From NCBI RefSeq assembly GCF_030848565.1, contig NZ_JAVDDV010000004.1, positions 62,001-126,000 of the forward strand: a stretch of 64,000 nucleotides of DNA, written 5' to 3'. The position numbers were made by a program, and so were the translations under genes. Source of the stretch: Natronolimnohabitans sp. A-GB9 (GTDB lineage: Archaea; Halobacteriota; Halobacteria; Halobacteriales; Natrialbaceae). How positions within the stretch are numbered: the stretch's first letter is position 1; each line of letters opens with the position of its first letter. Below are positions 47,184 to 55,296 of the stretch, one piece after another. The notes below the pieces were generated by a model. The model was not told where the DNA came from. It saw nothing but the letters and a program-made list of their open reading frames with translations, and searched no databases.

Positions 47184-47792
47184 ATGACGGACGAACTCGA
47201 TTCACTGCTCGAGTTACTCGAGTTAAAAGACGAGCGCCGGACGGGCTGGGAGCTGCGAAACGTCGACTCGCCGGAGTCGGTCGCGGCCCATACCTGGGGG
47301 ACGGCAACGCTCTGTCTGCTGTATGCCGAACGGGCCGGCGTCGACCGATCGCGGGCCGCGTCGATGGCGGTCGTCCACGACCTCGCGGAGGCCCGGACCG
47401 GGGATATCCCGACTCGAGCGGGCGACGATGGCAGAACCGTCACCGACGCCGAGAAGGAGGCGGCCGAACGCGAGGCGATGGCGGCCCTGCTCGAGCCGTT
47501 CGGGGACGACGAACTGCTGGCGCTCTGGGAGGAGTACGAGACGCGAGAGACGGAGACCGCGCGGTTCGTCAAGGATATGGATCTGATCGATAACTGCCTG
47601 CAGGCGCTCAAATACGAGCGTGAGGACCGCTACGACGAGACCGAGGACAACGACGCGTTCGACGAGTTCGAGAATTTAGACGAGTTCTTCGCGACGGCTG
47701 CCCCGCGGATTCGGACGGCGGTCGGCGAAGACCTGTTCGAGCGGATCAAATCGGCGTACGAACGGGAGATCGGCCGCTCGTGTCAGCTCTGA
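47184..47792 (+). CDS. HD-domain phosphohydrolase (YfbR/HDDC2-like)
   Basis: A 202-residue HD-superfamily metal hydrolase. The metal ligands appear as VAAHTWGTATL (His), VVHDLAEARTGDIP (His-Asp) and VKDMDLIDN (Asp). This is the pattern of 5'-deoxynucleotidases such as YfbR and of human HDDC2. It would dephosphorylate deoxynucleoside monophosphates. It stands 41 bases after the Liv operon and converges with the DNA polymerase gene. Confidence 0.88.
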   Translation: MTDELDSLLELLELKDERRTGWELRNVDSPESVAAHTWGTATLCLLYAERAGVDRSRAASMAVVHDLAEARTGDIPTRAGDDGRTVTDAEKEAAEREAMAALLEPFGDDELLALWEEYETRETETARFVKDMDLIDNCLQALKYEREDRYDETEDNDAFDEFENLDEFFATAAPRIRTAVGEDLFERIKSAYEREIGRSCQL

Positions 47793-47805
47793 TCGCGGAC
47801 GACGG

Positions 47806-49395
47806 TCAACTGAACTTCTGGACGGTCACGTCGAGCGTGTCCAGATCGACGATCGGCGCGTAGCCGGCGTCGGGATCGATGTTGACGCTCTTCTGGAAAT
47901 CCGTCTGGGCCTGCCAGCAGCCGGAGTTGATCGCGAGGACGTTGTGGTACTTCCCGAAGCCGAGTTTGTGGACGTGGCCGGTGTGGAAGATGTCAGGTAC
48001 GTCCTCCATCACGAGGTAGTCCTGCTCTTCGGGCGCCAGTCGGGTGTGACCGCCGAACTGCGGTGCAACGTGGCGTTTCTTGAGTAGCTGGTACATCGCC
48101 TTGTGTGGCTCGTCGTAGTTGGCCTTCTCCTCGGGGAGTTCGGCGATGACCTCGTCCAGTGAGACCCCGTGATACATCAACACCGAGACGCCTTCGATCG
48201 TCACCGTCGAGGGGTTGCTCACGATCCGTGGATCGTGAGCGGACATGATCTCCCGGAGTTCCTCGTCGAAGCCCGGCTGTGGCTCGGCGAGACGAACCGC
48301 GTCGTGGTTGCCCGGGATCATCACGATCTCGAGGTCACCGGGAACCTGCTTCAGACGCTCGTTGAACGCCTCGTACTGCTCGTAGATGTCGACGATATCG
48401 AGTTCCTCGTCCTGGTCTGGGTAGACGCCGACGCCCTCGACCATGTCGCCAGCGATCAGCAGATACTCGACGTGTTGGGCCTGTTTCGTGTGGAGCCAGT
48501 CCGTAAATCGGTTCCAGGCCTCGGCCATGAACTCCTGGCTGCCGACGTGGACGTCGCTGATCAGCGCCGCCTGGACGTGGCGGTCGGCCGTCGACGGCTC
48601 GTGGGTCCGTGGGACGTCCGGGAAGTACATCGAGTCGACGAACGCGATCCCCGAGTCGTCGGCGAGGGTTCCTTGCATCGCCAGCACCTCGTCACAGAGC
48701 AGCTGGTCGACCAGATCGACGTACTCCCGGTCTTTCATGACGAGCCACGGGAAGGTTCCGGTCGCGTCCTCGAGTTCGATCAGCCAGTGGCCGCTGGCCG
48801 TCGATCGGATGTCGTTGACCAGGCCGACCATCGCGACCTCGCTCCCGCCGGCCATGTTCTCGATCGCCGACGCCGGTCGGTGATTGACCCGCCCCCGAAG
48901 CTTCGAGCCGAGTCGCTCGAGTCGATCGCGGAACACGGAGACGAAGTCCTCGTACTCACCGGTTCCCGTGCTCTCGCCGGTCATGTCGCCGTCGATCTCC
49001 AGCGATCGCAACTCGGGATCAACCGACCGCTCGATACTCTCGACCCCCTTCGTTTCGACTGGATCAGTCCCATCAGCCGCGGGGGAGCCGGCGGTTTCGC
49101 CTCCAGTCGAAACGAAGGTGTTCGAGCCGTCGGCTGGGGCAGATTCTCGCTCATCGACCGCAGGGTGTGACGGCGATCCGTTGGGTACGTCGGTCCCCGA
49201 TTCGATCGCCTCGAGGGCCGATTCGACGTGTTCGGTCCGGACGACCAGTGCGTCATCCGGGAGCTCCTCGACGACGCGCTCGAGGGTCGCCTGTGGATTG
49301 TTGGCCGACGCGAGCCGGGTCACGGCCTCGCGTTCGGCGTTGTAGCCACGACTGGTGAGTTCGCTGACGATCCGGGCGGGCGCCTCGAGTGGCAC
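47806..49395 (-). CDS. polD1: DNA polymerase D small subunit (DP1)
   Basis: The 529-residue small subunit of PolD, a 3'-5' exonuclease and scaffold for the large subunit DP2. The calcineurin-type phosphoesterase motifs are DVHVGSQEF near 280, GDMVEGVG near 318 and GNHDAVR near 362, followed by HAC/GH motifs (MYHGVSLDEV, GHVHKLGFGKY). An N-terminal domain and an acidic linker (about residues 66-150) precede the OB fold. The GTG at 49395 fits haloarchaeal starts; the open frame runs 36 codons further. Two ORB-like boxes lie inside the linker. Confidence 0.93.
   Translation of the reverse strand: MPLEAPARIVSELTSRGYNAEREAVTRLASANNPQATLERVVEELPDDALVVRTEHVESALEAIESGTDVPNGSPSHPAVDERESAPADGSNTFVSTGGETAGSPAADGTDPVETKGVESIERSVDPELRSLEIDGDMTGESTGTGEYEDFVSVFRDRLERLGSKLRGRVNHRPASAIENMAGGSEVAMVGLVNDIRSTASGHWLIELEDATGTFPWLVMKDREYVDLVDQLLCDEVLAMQGTLADDSGIAFVDSMYFPDVPRTHEPSTADRHVQAALISDVHVGSQEFMAEAWNRFTDWLHTKQAQHVEYLLIAGDMVEGVGVYPDQDEELDIVDIYEQYEAFNERLKQVPGDLEIVMIPGNHDAVRLAEPQPGFDEELREIMSAHDPRIVSNPSTVTIEGVSVLMYHGVSLDEVIAELPEEKANYDEPHKAMYQLLKKRHVAPQFGGHTRLAPEEQDYLVMEDVPDIFHTGHVHKLGFGKYHNVLAINSGCWQAQTDFQKSVNIDPDAGYAPIVDLDTLDVTVQKFS
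49043..49120. other. Inverted pair of ORB-like boxes inside polD1
   Basis: Read on the minus strand, GATCCAGTCGAAACGAAGGG (49066 downward) and, read on the plus strand, CTCCAGTCGAAACGAAGGTG (49101-49120) share the core TCCAGTCGAAACGAAGG with the origin boxes at 53556 and 53887. They are in opposite orientation, about 35 bases apart, in the variable linker of DP1, where they encode DPVETKG and FVSTGGE. Confidence 0.6.
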
Positions 49396-49584
49396 ACGAC
49401 TCGCATTCGTGAGCGAAGAGAAAAGGGTACCGTATCGACGCCCGCAGGGGAGCATCGCGGTTCGCACTGCGAGTTCGCCACCGGTCGTCTCGCAACCGAT
49501 CACGAGCCGGTCACTGATCGTCTCGGAACCGGTGGGGCCACCGGAGCAGAAGGTTGATTGGACATCCCAGCAAAACGGGTGACG

Positions 49585-50520
49585 ATGAGCGGATCTACCC
49601 CCGGTGATCCACCGGACGATCCCGACGACGGTCGGGATCGATGGGATCGAGACGACGTCGACGACCGGAGTTCAGCCGGGGAGCCGTCGAAAGGGCCCAA
49701 CGGTGACGGACGAACCGACGCCGTCACGATCGAGGACGACGGCGTCTTCCGCTGGTTTCTGAAATCCGACGCGGAAAACGTCGTCTTCGTACGCGACGTC
49801 GTCAGCAGTATCGCTATCGTCGTCGTCATCGGCCTGATCCTGTTTGGCGTCAGCGGCGTCTGGCCCCCGCTGGTCGCCGTCGAGAGCGGCAGTATGGAGC
49901 CGAACATGGAACGGGGCGATCTGATATTCGTCGTCGACGACGAGCGGTTCGTCGGTGACGATCCCGTCGACGGGACCGGCGTCGTTCCACTCGAGAACGG
50001 TCAGGACAGCGGTCACGAAAAGTTCGGCAACGAGGGCGACGTCATCGTCTTCCGGCCGAACGGGGATCCAAACGCCGTCCCCATCATCCATCGCGCTCAC
50101 TACTGGGTCGAAGAGGACGAAAACTGGATCGAGACCAAAGCTGACGACGCAATCGTCGGCGACGCGACCTGTGACGACGTGATGACGTGTCCGGCACCCC
50201 ACGATGGCTTCATCACTAAAGGCGACGCGAACGCCGGCTACGACCAGTTCGGCCAGCGGGGTCAGATCCAGTCAGATATCGTCAGACCCGAGTGGGTCAC
50301 CGGCAAGGCGACGTTCCGCGTGCCGTGGCTCGGCCACGTCCGACTGGCGTTCGACGAGATCATCGGCGGCATGCTCGCACCGTCCCCGACGATCGACACC
50401 ACGCCGGTTCCGATAGACGACCTCGACGACCCAGCTATCCAGGCCGGCCTCACCGGTTCCGTCGGCGTCGCAACTGCCGGCGCCGGTGTCGCAATGGCGA
50501 TCGGTCGTCGTCAGCACTGA
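49585..50520 (+). CDS. Signal peptidase I (archaeal Sec11 type)
   Basis: A 311-residue membrane serine protease that removes Sec signal peptides. After an acidic N-terminus, one membrane segment (about residues 75-97) leads into VESGSMEPNMERGDLIF with the catalytic Ser. PIIHRAHYW gives the His that replaces the bacterial Lys, and GFITKGDANAGYDQ supplies the Asp. A second hydrophobic segment is at the C-terminus. The ATG at 49585 is preferred to the one nine codons upstream. Its TGA stop lies in element B4. Adjacent and divergent to polD1. Confidence 0.92.
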   Translation: MSGSTPGDPPDDPDDGRDRWDRDDVDDRSSAGEPSKGPNGDGRTDAVTIEDDGVFRWFLKSDAENVVFVRDVVSSIAIVVVIGLILFGVSGVWPPLVAVESGSMEPNMERGDLIFVVDDERFVGDDPVDGTGVVPLENGQDSGHEKFGNEGDVIVFRPNGDPNAVPIIHRAHYWVEEDENWIETKADDAIVGDATCDDVMTCPAPHDGFITKGDANAGYDQFGQRGQIQSDIVRPEWVTGKATFRVPWLGHVRLAFDEIIGGMLAPSPTIDTTPVPIDDLDDPAIQAGLTGSVGVATAGAGVAMAIGRRQH

Positions 50521-50600
50521 GACGGTCTCCTGTCGTCACGTCCTGCTGATCGCCGGCCCGTTGGCGGTCGGCGAGACAGCGGTACAGCAGTCCGTCTCAG
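50517..50600. repeat. Palindromic element B4 spanning two convergent stops
   Basis: CTGAGACGGTCTCCTGT at the left and ACAGCAGTCCGTCTCAG at the right are inverted copies. The left TGA is the stop of the signal peptidase and the right TCA is the stop of the lipoprotein gene on the other strand, so the whole intergenic space between two convergent genes is this one element. Interior CGCCGGCCCGTTGGCGGTCGGCG pairs too. Confidence 0.85.
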
Positions 50601-51067
50601 GCGTCGGGTTCGACTTCGGTTTCGATCTCGAGTCGAAGCGCGTCTCCGTCCTGGATCTCGTGGGCTGTCGGATCGACGCGGTTGTCGTCGACGAAAAACG
50701 TCAGCTCTGTTCCTGATTCCCGGCCGTCGTACTCGGTTCCGTCGATCGTGACGACGTGTTCGTCGTCCTCGGCGGCGTATACAAAGTGTGGGAGAAGATC
50801 GATCCCTTCGGCGACGGTGATCCGTTCACCGCTTTCGGGATAATCGTTGTACCAGTAGTCGTCGCCCTCGTGAAGGTGAAAGTGCATCGAGTAGTTGTCG
50901 GCGTGTTCGGCCTGGAACCGATCCGCCGAGAGGTCGAACGCCTCGCCGTCGATGACGACGTCGAGTTCACCGCGTTCGAACTCGTGGTCGGGGCCGCTGT
51001 CGTCGAAGATACAGCCGGCCAACGCGGCCAGCCCTGCCGTCGAACCGAGAACTGCCCGTCGGTTCAT
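50597..51067 (-). CDS. Small Tat/lipobox-type secreted protein
   Basis: A 156-residue exported protein. MNRRAVLGSTAGLAALAGC is a twin-Arg signal ending in a lipobox, so the mature protein is lipid-anchored outside the cell. The mature part (about 135 residues) is acidic and beta-rich, with a His cluster SMHFHLHEGDD that may bind metal; the rest is of a haloarchaeal family of unknown function. The ATG at 51067 is right before the signal. Confidence 0.75.
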   Translation of the reverse strand: MNRRAVLGSTAGLAALAGCIFDDSGPDHEFERGELDVVIDGEAFDLSADRFQAEHADNYSMHFHLHEGDDYWYNDYPESGERITVAEGIDLLPHFVYAAEDDEHVVTIDGTEYDGRESGTELTFFVDDNRVDPTAHEIQDGDALRLEIETEVEPDA

Positions 51068-51135
51068 GTCGAATCGAACTCCCTCGAGGTACATCAGGTC
51101 GTCGGCTATAGTACCAACTGAGACGATTCACTGAC

Positions 51136-51151
51136 TGCTGTCCGACAGTAT
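51136..51151. repeat. Palindromic element A4 right end (degenerate copy)
   Basis: TGCTGTCCGACAGTAT is identical to the right end of A1, and the preceding CACTGAC matches as well. The left end has degenerated (ATAGTACCAACTGAG). The last T of the element is the first base of the orc1 stop (TTA on the plus strand). Confidence 0.65.
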
Positions 51152-52887
51152 TAGTTCTCGAACCGGGCCTGGACGAACGGCTGGACGTCGTCGATGTTGC
51201 TCAGTCGGGAGTCTGACAGCAAGACGGCCTCCGTCTCCTCGAGTGGGACCGAGAGGCTAATCTCCTTAGTACGGCCGTACCGACCCTTCGAGACGACGAC
51301 GGCGTTGACGATCCCGAGCATGTCGAGTTCGCTGATGAGGTCCGTGACGCGACGCTGGGTCAGGACATCGGCGTCGATCTCCTCACAGAGGCGCTTGTAG
51401 ATGTTGAACACCTCGCCGGTGTTGATGCTGTGGACGCCGTTTTTCTCCAGCAGAATGATCGCAAAGAGGACGAGCTTGCTCTGTGTCGGGAGGGTGCGGA
51501 CGACCTCGACGACCCGATCGAGTTCGATCTTGTCCTGGGCCTGCCGGACGTGTTTCTCGACGATCGTCTCCGACTGGGAGCGTTCGGCCAGTTCTCCCGC
51601 CGTCCGGAGGAGATCCAGTGCGCGTCGCGCGTCCCCGTGTTCCTGGGCCGCGAAGGCCGCACACAGGGGGATGACGTCGTCCGACAGCGCGCCGTCTTTG
51701 AACGCGACCTCCGAACGGTGTTTCAGGATATCCCGCAACTGGTTGGCGTCGTAGGGCGGGAAGACGATCTCCTCTTCGCCCAGCGAGGATTTCACCCGGG
51801 GATCAAGGAAATCGGTGAACTTCAGGTCGTTCGAGATGCCGATGATCGAGACCCGCGAGTTCTCGAGTTCGGAGTTCATCCGCGAGAGATTATAGAGCGT
51901 GTCGTCGCCGCTTTTCTCGACGAGTTTGTCGATCTCGTCTAGCATGATGACGACGACCCGCTCGTCGTAATCGACGGCGTCGAAGAAGACGCTGTAGACC
52001 CGGTCGGTTGGCCACCCGGTCATCGGGACTTCCTCGAAGGACTCCCGATCGTCCTCGAGGTCCTCGATGCGGGCCCGGATCTCCTCACGAGAGTCAAACG
52101 GCGTCGACTCGAGGGGATGGGCTGGCGAGCGATCGTCGCCCGTATCCGTGGATTCGGCGGCAGCGATATCAGCAGGCTCGGTGTCGGCAGCTTCGAAATC
52201 GGGATCGTCTCCCGACGACCCCCCCGTTTCAACTGGAGACCCGGTTCCAGACCCGCGACGGTTCGTTCCAGACGAAACGTCCTCAGTCGCTTCCGACGCG
52301 TCGGTCGTGTCGATCCCATCGAAGAGGTCGGACTGGTCGCCGTCGGTCGGTGACTCGCTGTCGATCCTCGACTCGTACTCTTCGAGGGCCGAAAGCAGCC
52401 CTTCGAGATCCTCGACTCGCTCGTCGATGCGGGCCTTGTTCTTCTCGATGAACTTGTTTGCCAGCTGTGCGAGGACGCGATACTGGGTGTCCGTGACCTC
52501 GCAGTTGATGTATTCGACGTCACACGGGACGCTGTACTTCTTCGAGGTACTCTCGAGTTCCTTGCTGACGAACTTCGCACTGGCGGTCTTTCCCGTACCG
52601 GTCTTCCCGTAGATCAAGATGTTCGACGGCGTCTCGCCCCGAAGTGCCGCGACGAGAATGGTCGCCATCTTGTTGATCTGGTCGCTTCGGTGTGGGAGTT
52701 CGTGTGGCGTATAGGACGGCCGCAGGACCTCCTTGTTCTCGAAGATCGGTTCACCACTGAGCAAGTCGTCGAACAACCCTTGACTCGACTCCTCGTCGGC
52801 GAGGTCGGAGCTATCGAAGTTCGAGAACCCGTCCGTGTCGATATCGGGTTCCCCTGCGTTCGTGATCTCTGAATCGTCGTCTGACAT
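51151..52887 (-). CDS. orc1: Orc1/Cdc6 replication initiator with long acidic insert
   Basis: A 578-residue AAA+ initiator that binds ORBs and recruits MCM. Walker A GKTGTGKT is at about 94-101 and Walker B VVIMLDEIDKLV at about 311-322; sensor 1, a lid domain and a C-terminal winged helix (about 500-578) follow. Between Walker A and B there is an acidic, Ser/Gly/Asp-rich insert of about 90 residues (176-268) not found in ordinary Orc1 of about 400 residues. The ATG at 52887 is chosen because homologues start MSDDDS; the frame stays open 42 codons upstream. Two ORB-like boxes are within the insert. Confidence 0.93.
   Translation of the reverse strand: MSDDDSEITNAGEPDIDTDGFSNFDSSDLADEESSQGLFDDLLSGEPIFENKEVLRPSYTPHELPHRSDQINKMATILVAALRGETPSNILIYGKTGTGKTASAKFVSKELESTSKKYSVPCDVEYINCEVTDTQYRVLAQLANKFIEKNKARIDERVEDLEGLLSALEEYESRIDSESPTDGDQSDLFDGIDTTDASEATEDVSSGTNRRGSGTGSPVETGGSSGDDPDFEAADTEPADIAAAESTDTGDDRSPAHPLESTPFDSREEIRARIEDLEDDRESFEEVPMTGWPTDRVYSVFFDAVDYDERVVVIMLDEIDKLVEKSGDDTLYNLSRMNSELENSRVSIIGISNDLKFTDFLDPRVKSSLGEEEIVFPPYDANQLRDILKHRSEVAFKDGALSDDVIPLCAAFAAQEHGDARRALDLLRTAGELAERSQSETIVEKHVRQAQDKIELDRVVEVVRTLPTQSKLVLFAIILLEKNGVHSINTGEVFNIYKRLCEEIDADVLTQRRVTDLISELDMLGIVNAVVVSKGRYGRTKEISLSVPLEETEAVLLSDSRLSNIDDVQPFVQARFEN
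52219..52280. other. ORB-like boxes inside the orc1 insert
   Basis: On the minus strand GTCTCCAGTTGAAACGGGGG (52240 downward) has the same core and G-string as the main origin boxes. A second partial box GTTCCAGACGAAACG (plus strand, 52265-52279) faces it. Both lie in the acidic insert of Orc1, where the first encodes SPVETGGSS. Confidence 0.6.
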
Positions 52888-52900
52888 CCGTCGTACACAT

Positions 52901-52923
52901 ACCCCCTCGTTTCGGGTGGAGTC
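52901..52923 (-). other. ORB next to the orc1 start
   Basis: Read on the minus strand, GACTCCACCCGAAACGAGGG, followed by GGT, lies 14 bases upstream of the orc1 ATG. It has the dyad-like core TCCA...GAAACGA and a G-string. Its position suggests that Orc1 can repress its own gene. Confidence 0.55.
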
Positions 52924-53361
52924 GCGGGCCAGAAACCAGGAATATGGTGGCGAATCGCCCTGTATCGCATAATATCCTCTTTCCGACCCCTGGCCCGGGT
53001 CCAGTTGATGCAAACGAAACAGAGGAAAAGCACGATATTAAATTCTTTCCTTCAATCTATGATAGTCGATACGATCGGGTGATATCGACCGTCTGACGAC
53101 CTAAACAGGACGAGTAGAAGATCGCGGATAGTATCGATCTTTTGAATGGTAGGGAGACGTTCGTTTCGGGTCCATCGGTGACCAAGACGTTTTGCGGTTG
53201 GAGTGGCCTGACGGCTCGGGTTCGCAGTCGGACTGACGATCGGTGTGGGAGTGTCAGGTAATAGTCATCTGTGATCAGGTAGTTAGCTACTACACAGTCC
53301 GGCTCCCGATCGCGATCCGCTGTTCGTCGTGACCTCGAGGCTCGTCCTCGCCTCGAGAGGT

Positions 53362-53413
53362 ATACTGTCGGACGGAAGCGGCAAATTCTCATAATAGTTC
53401 TGTCCGACAGTAT
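53362..53413. repeat. Palindromic element A5 inside the origin
   Basis: ATACTGTCGGAC and GTCCGACAGTAT are perfect 12-base inverted ends around 28 bases of AT-rich interior. It is the shortest complete member of the A family in the window and is not next to a gene end. Confidence 0.8.
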
Positions 53414-53555
53414 ATGAGAGATATTCCGATCGAGAGGAGAACGTAGAGAGGGGGAAGTGTATTCCGAATATGTATAGTGCTCTCAATGCCCAAGGCCATC
53501 GTGGACAATGAACACGATCATCATGGGTACGTATACAGAATCGTCGGGGAGTATT

Positions 53556-53586
53556 CCCCCCCCACCCCTTCGTTTCAACTGGAGAC
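53556..53586 (-). other. Origin recognition box ORB1
   Basis: Read on the minus strand: TCCAGTTGAAACGAAGGGG, then TGGGGGGGG. Core dyad TCCA-GTT-GAAA, the following CGAA and the G-string all fit haloarchaeal ORBs. It is in inverted orientation to ORB2 at 53887. A G-rich run on the plus strand (53595-53614) lies right beside it. Confidence 0.8.
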
Positions 53587-53629
53587 TGTCAGAGAGGGGG
53601 TGGGGGAGGGGGGGTCTCTAGATCAGAAA

Positions 53630-53800
53630 TCTTTATGTTGATAGGACAGAAACACGGTCCGTAGCACTAGCAAATCTCAGTTCTTGCTAGGATATTCTTC
53701 TAATTACTAGTTATTACTAGAAAACAGCCTTTTGAGCGGATCGAGTTACTAGTATAGTTTTCATAGTTGTATTAGTGTAGATATCCTCCTTAGGACCTCT
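53630..53800. other. AT-rich putative duplex-unwinding element
   Basis: This stretch is the most AT-rich in the origin. It carries repeated CTAG/ACTAG motifs and a stem CTAGCAA/TTGCTAG (53668-53690), and TTACTAGTTATTACTAG near 53703-53719. Lying between two facing ORBs, it is the likely melting site. Confidence 0.65.
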
Positions 53801-53886
53801 ACAGCGAGTATAGATCCGAATCACCGTCCGCTACTACAATCGCCAATCCACTCTCGGCCGATTTACCCACCCCCTTTCCCGTCATG

Positions 53887-53918
53887 TTCCACTTGAAACG
53901 AAGGGGTGGGGGTGGTGG
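53887..53918 (+). other. Origin recognition box ORB2
   Basis: TTCCACTTGAAACGAAGGGG followed by TGGGGGTGGTGG on the plus strand. It differs from ORB1 by one base over the core of about 20 bases and faces it across about 300 bases. Confidence 0.8.
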
Positions 53919-54249
53919 AGAACTGCTTTCTCCGCTACCTATCATCGGTAATAACGTAATTATATACCTTGGTTCATGATGACAAGCCACTCGCTTAGGT
54001 CTCCCCCTACACTTGATAGAGGATTTCTCCCAGTCGGAATCCAAAACCGGTGTGGTTCCTGGTTGGCGGCTATCCGCGCGGGACGTGATAATACCGCTTC
54101 AACATCGTCTGTAGCTACTCTTTTCAATCGATACTCTCTGAACAATATATTTCTCTACTATTGTATTTTCAACACGTCTGACGTAGGCTTAAGTGGATTC
54201 AGTTTGTAGTACGCGCAGATGCACCCCGCGGTGCTGGAGGGCCCCAACG

Positions 54250-54888
54250 ATGGGACTGTATTCACAACTCAAAGATAGTATCTCTCGGGTTACGGACCGC
54301 CTGTTTTCCGAACAGGAACCCAAACGAATCGGTATCTACGGTCCACCGAACGCTGGAAAAACGACGCTTGCAAACCGAATCGCGCGTGATTGGACCGGTG
54401 ACGCAGTCGGTGCGGAGAGTCACATTCCACACGAAACGAGACGTGCACGCAGGAAAGAGAACGTCGAGATCGAGCGCAACGGCAACTCGGTGACGATCGA
54501 TATCGTCGACACGCCCGGTGTGACGACGAAAGTCGACTACGAGGAGTTCACCGACGAGATGGAGAAAGACGACGCGATCCGTCGCTCCCGCGAGGCGACC
54601 GAAGGCGTCGCCGAGGCGATGCACTGGCTGCGCGAAGACGTCGACGGTGTCATCTACGTCCTCGATAGCGCCGAGGATCCGATCACACAGGTCAACACCA
54701 TGCTGATCGGGATCATCGAATCCCGCGATCTTCCCGTTCTCATCTTCGCGAACAAGATCGACCTCGACGATGCGAGTGTCAAACGGATCGAGGACGCGTT
54801 CCCACAGCACAAGACCATCCCCCTCTCCGCGAAGGAAGGCGACAACATGGACGAAGTGTACGACAACATCGCGGAGTACTTCGGGTGA
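54250..54888 (+). CDS. arvA: Era-like small GTPase ArvA (OapA)
   Basis: A 212-residue Ras/Era-like GTPase. G1 is GPPNAGKTTLA near residue 36, G3 DTPGVTTK near 94, and G4 NKIDLDD near 170. The gene order GTPase - DUF2073 - zinc ribbon next to the orc1 origin is that of oapABC, now called arvABC. In Haloferax this GTPase drives extracellular vesicle formation (established knowledge, recalled). The ATG at 54250 follows GGAGGGC as a possible ribosome site. The next gene follows after six bases. Confidence 0.9.
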   Translation: MGLYSQLKDSISRVTDRLFSEQEPKRIGIYGPPNAGKTTLANRIARDWTGDAVGAESHIPHETRRARRKENVEIERNGNSVTIDIVDTPGVTTKVDYEEFTDEMEKDDAIRRSREATEGVAEAMHWLREDVDGVIYVLDSAEDPITQVNTMLIGIIESRDLPVLIFANKIDLDDASVKRIEDAFPQHKTIPLSAKEGDNMDEVYDNIAEYFG

Positions 54889-54894
54889 TCATCG

Positions 54895-55296
54895 ATGCCA
54901 AAAGCAACTAACGCCGACGATTCCGACGGCTCCGATGGCGTCCAGATCGACCTCATCAGTGGCGAGCGGATGGAAAACATGGCCACGATGGAGAAGATCC
55001 GGATGATTCTGGACGGCGTCCACGACGGCAACATCGTCATCCTCGAGGAAGGGCTGACGCCCGACGAGGAGAGTCGACTCATCGAGGTGACGATGTCCGA
55101 GATCAGCCCCGACGAGTTCAACGGGATCGAGATCGAGACCTATCCCAAGTCCAAAGCGAACGACTCCTCGCTGCTCGGTCGGATCATGGGTGGGGACGAC
55201 TCGACGGCGAAGCTGACGGTCATCGGGCCGGCAAACCAGATCGAAACGCTACACAAGGACGAAACGCTCATCAGTGCACTCGTGTCCCGAGACTAA
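54895..55296 (+). CDS. arvB: OapB/ArvB family protein (DUF2073)
   Basis: A 133-residue protein of the DUF2073 family: VQIDLISGERMENMATMEKI, DGVHDGNIVILEEGLTPDEE, SRLIEVTMSEISPDEFNGIE. It has no known enzymatic motif. Its operon partner ArvA is a GTPase, so it may be an effector or regulator. The arvC ATG overlaps its stop by one base (TAATG). Confidence 0.9.
   Translation: MPKATNADDSDGSDGVQIDLISGERMENMATMEKIRMILDGVHDGNIVILEEGLTPDEESRLIEVTMSEISPDEFNGIEIETYPKSKANDSSLLGRIMGGDDSTAKLTVIGPANQIETLHKDETLISALVSRD

Larger units (their letters stand above)
52888..54249. other. Replication origin region (orc1-adjacent)
   Basis: A 1.36-kb region without a credible gene between orc1 and arvA. It contains ORBs at 52901, 53556 and 53887, G- and C-strings, an AT-rich stretch (53630-53800) and palindromic element A5. 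The two main ORBs face each other across the AT-rich stretch, the arrangement of haloarchaeal oriC1. The neighbours (orc1 on one side, arvABC/oapABC on the other) are those of the conserved haloarchaeal oriC1. Confidence 0.85.

Noticed and set aside
53057-54209. Short frames of about 60-110 codons in the origin region
   Set aside because: They have non-haloarchaeal composition and cross ORBs and AT-rich DNA; no supporting promoter or motif.
54422-54440. ATTCCACACGAAACGAGACG in arvA as an ORB
   Set aside because: The core fits loosely, but it encodes the conserved IPHETRRAR stretch of the GTPase and has no G-string, so coding constraint explains it.
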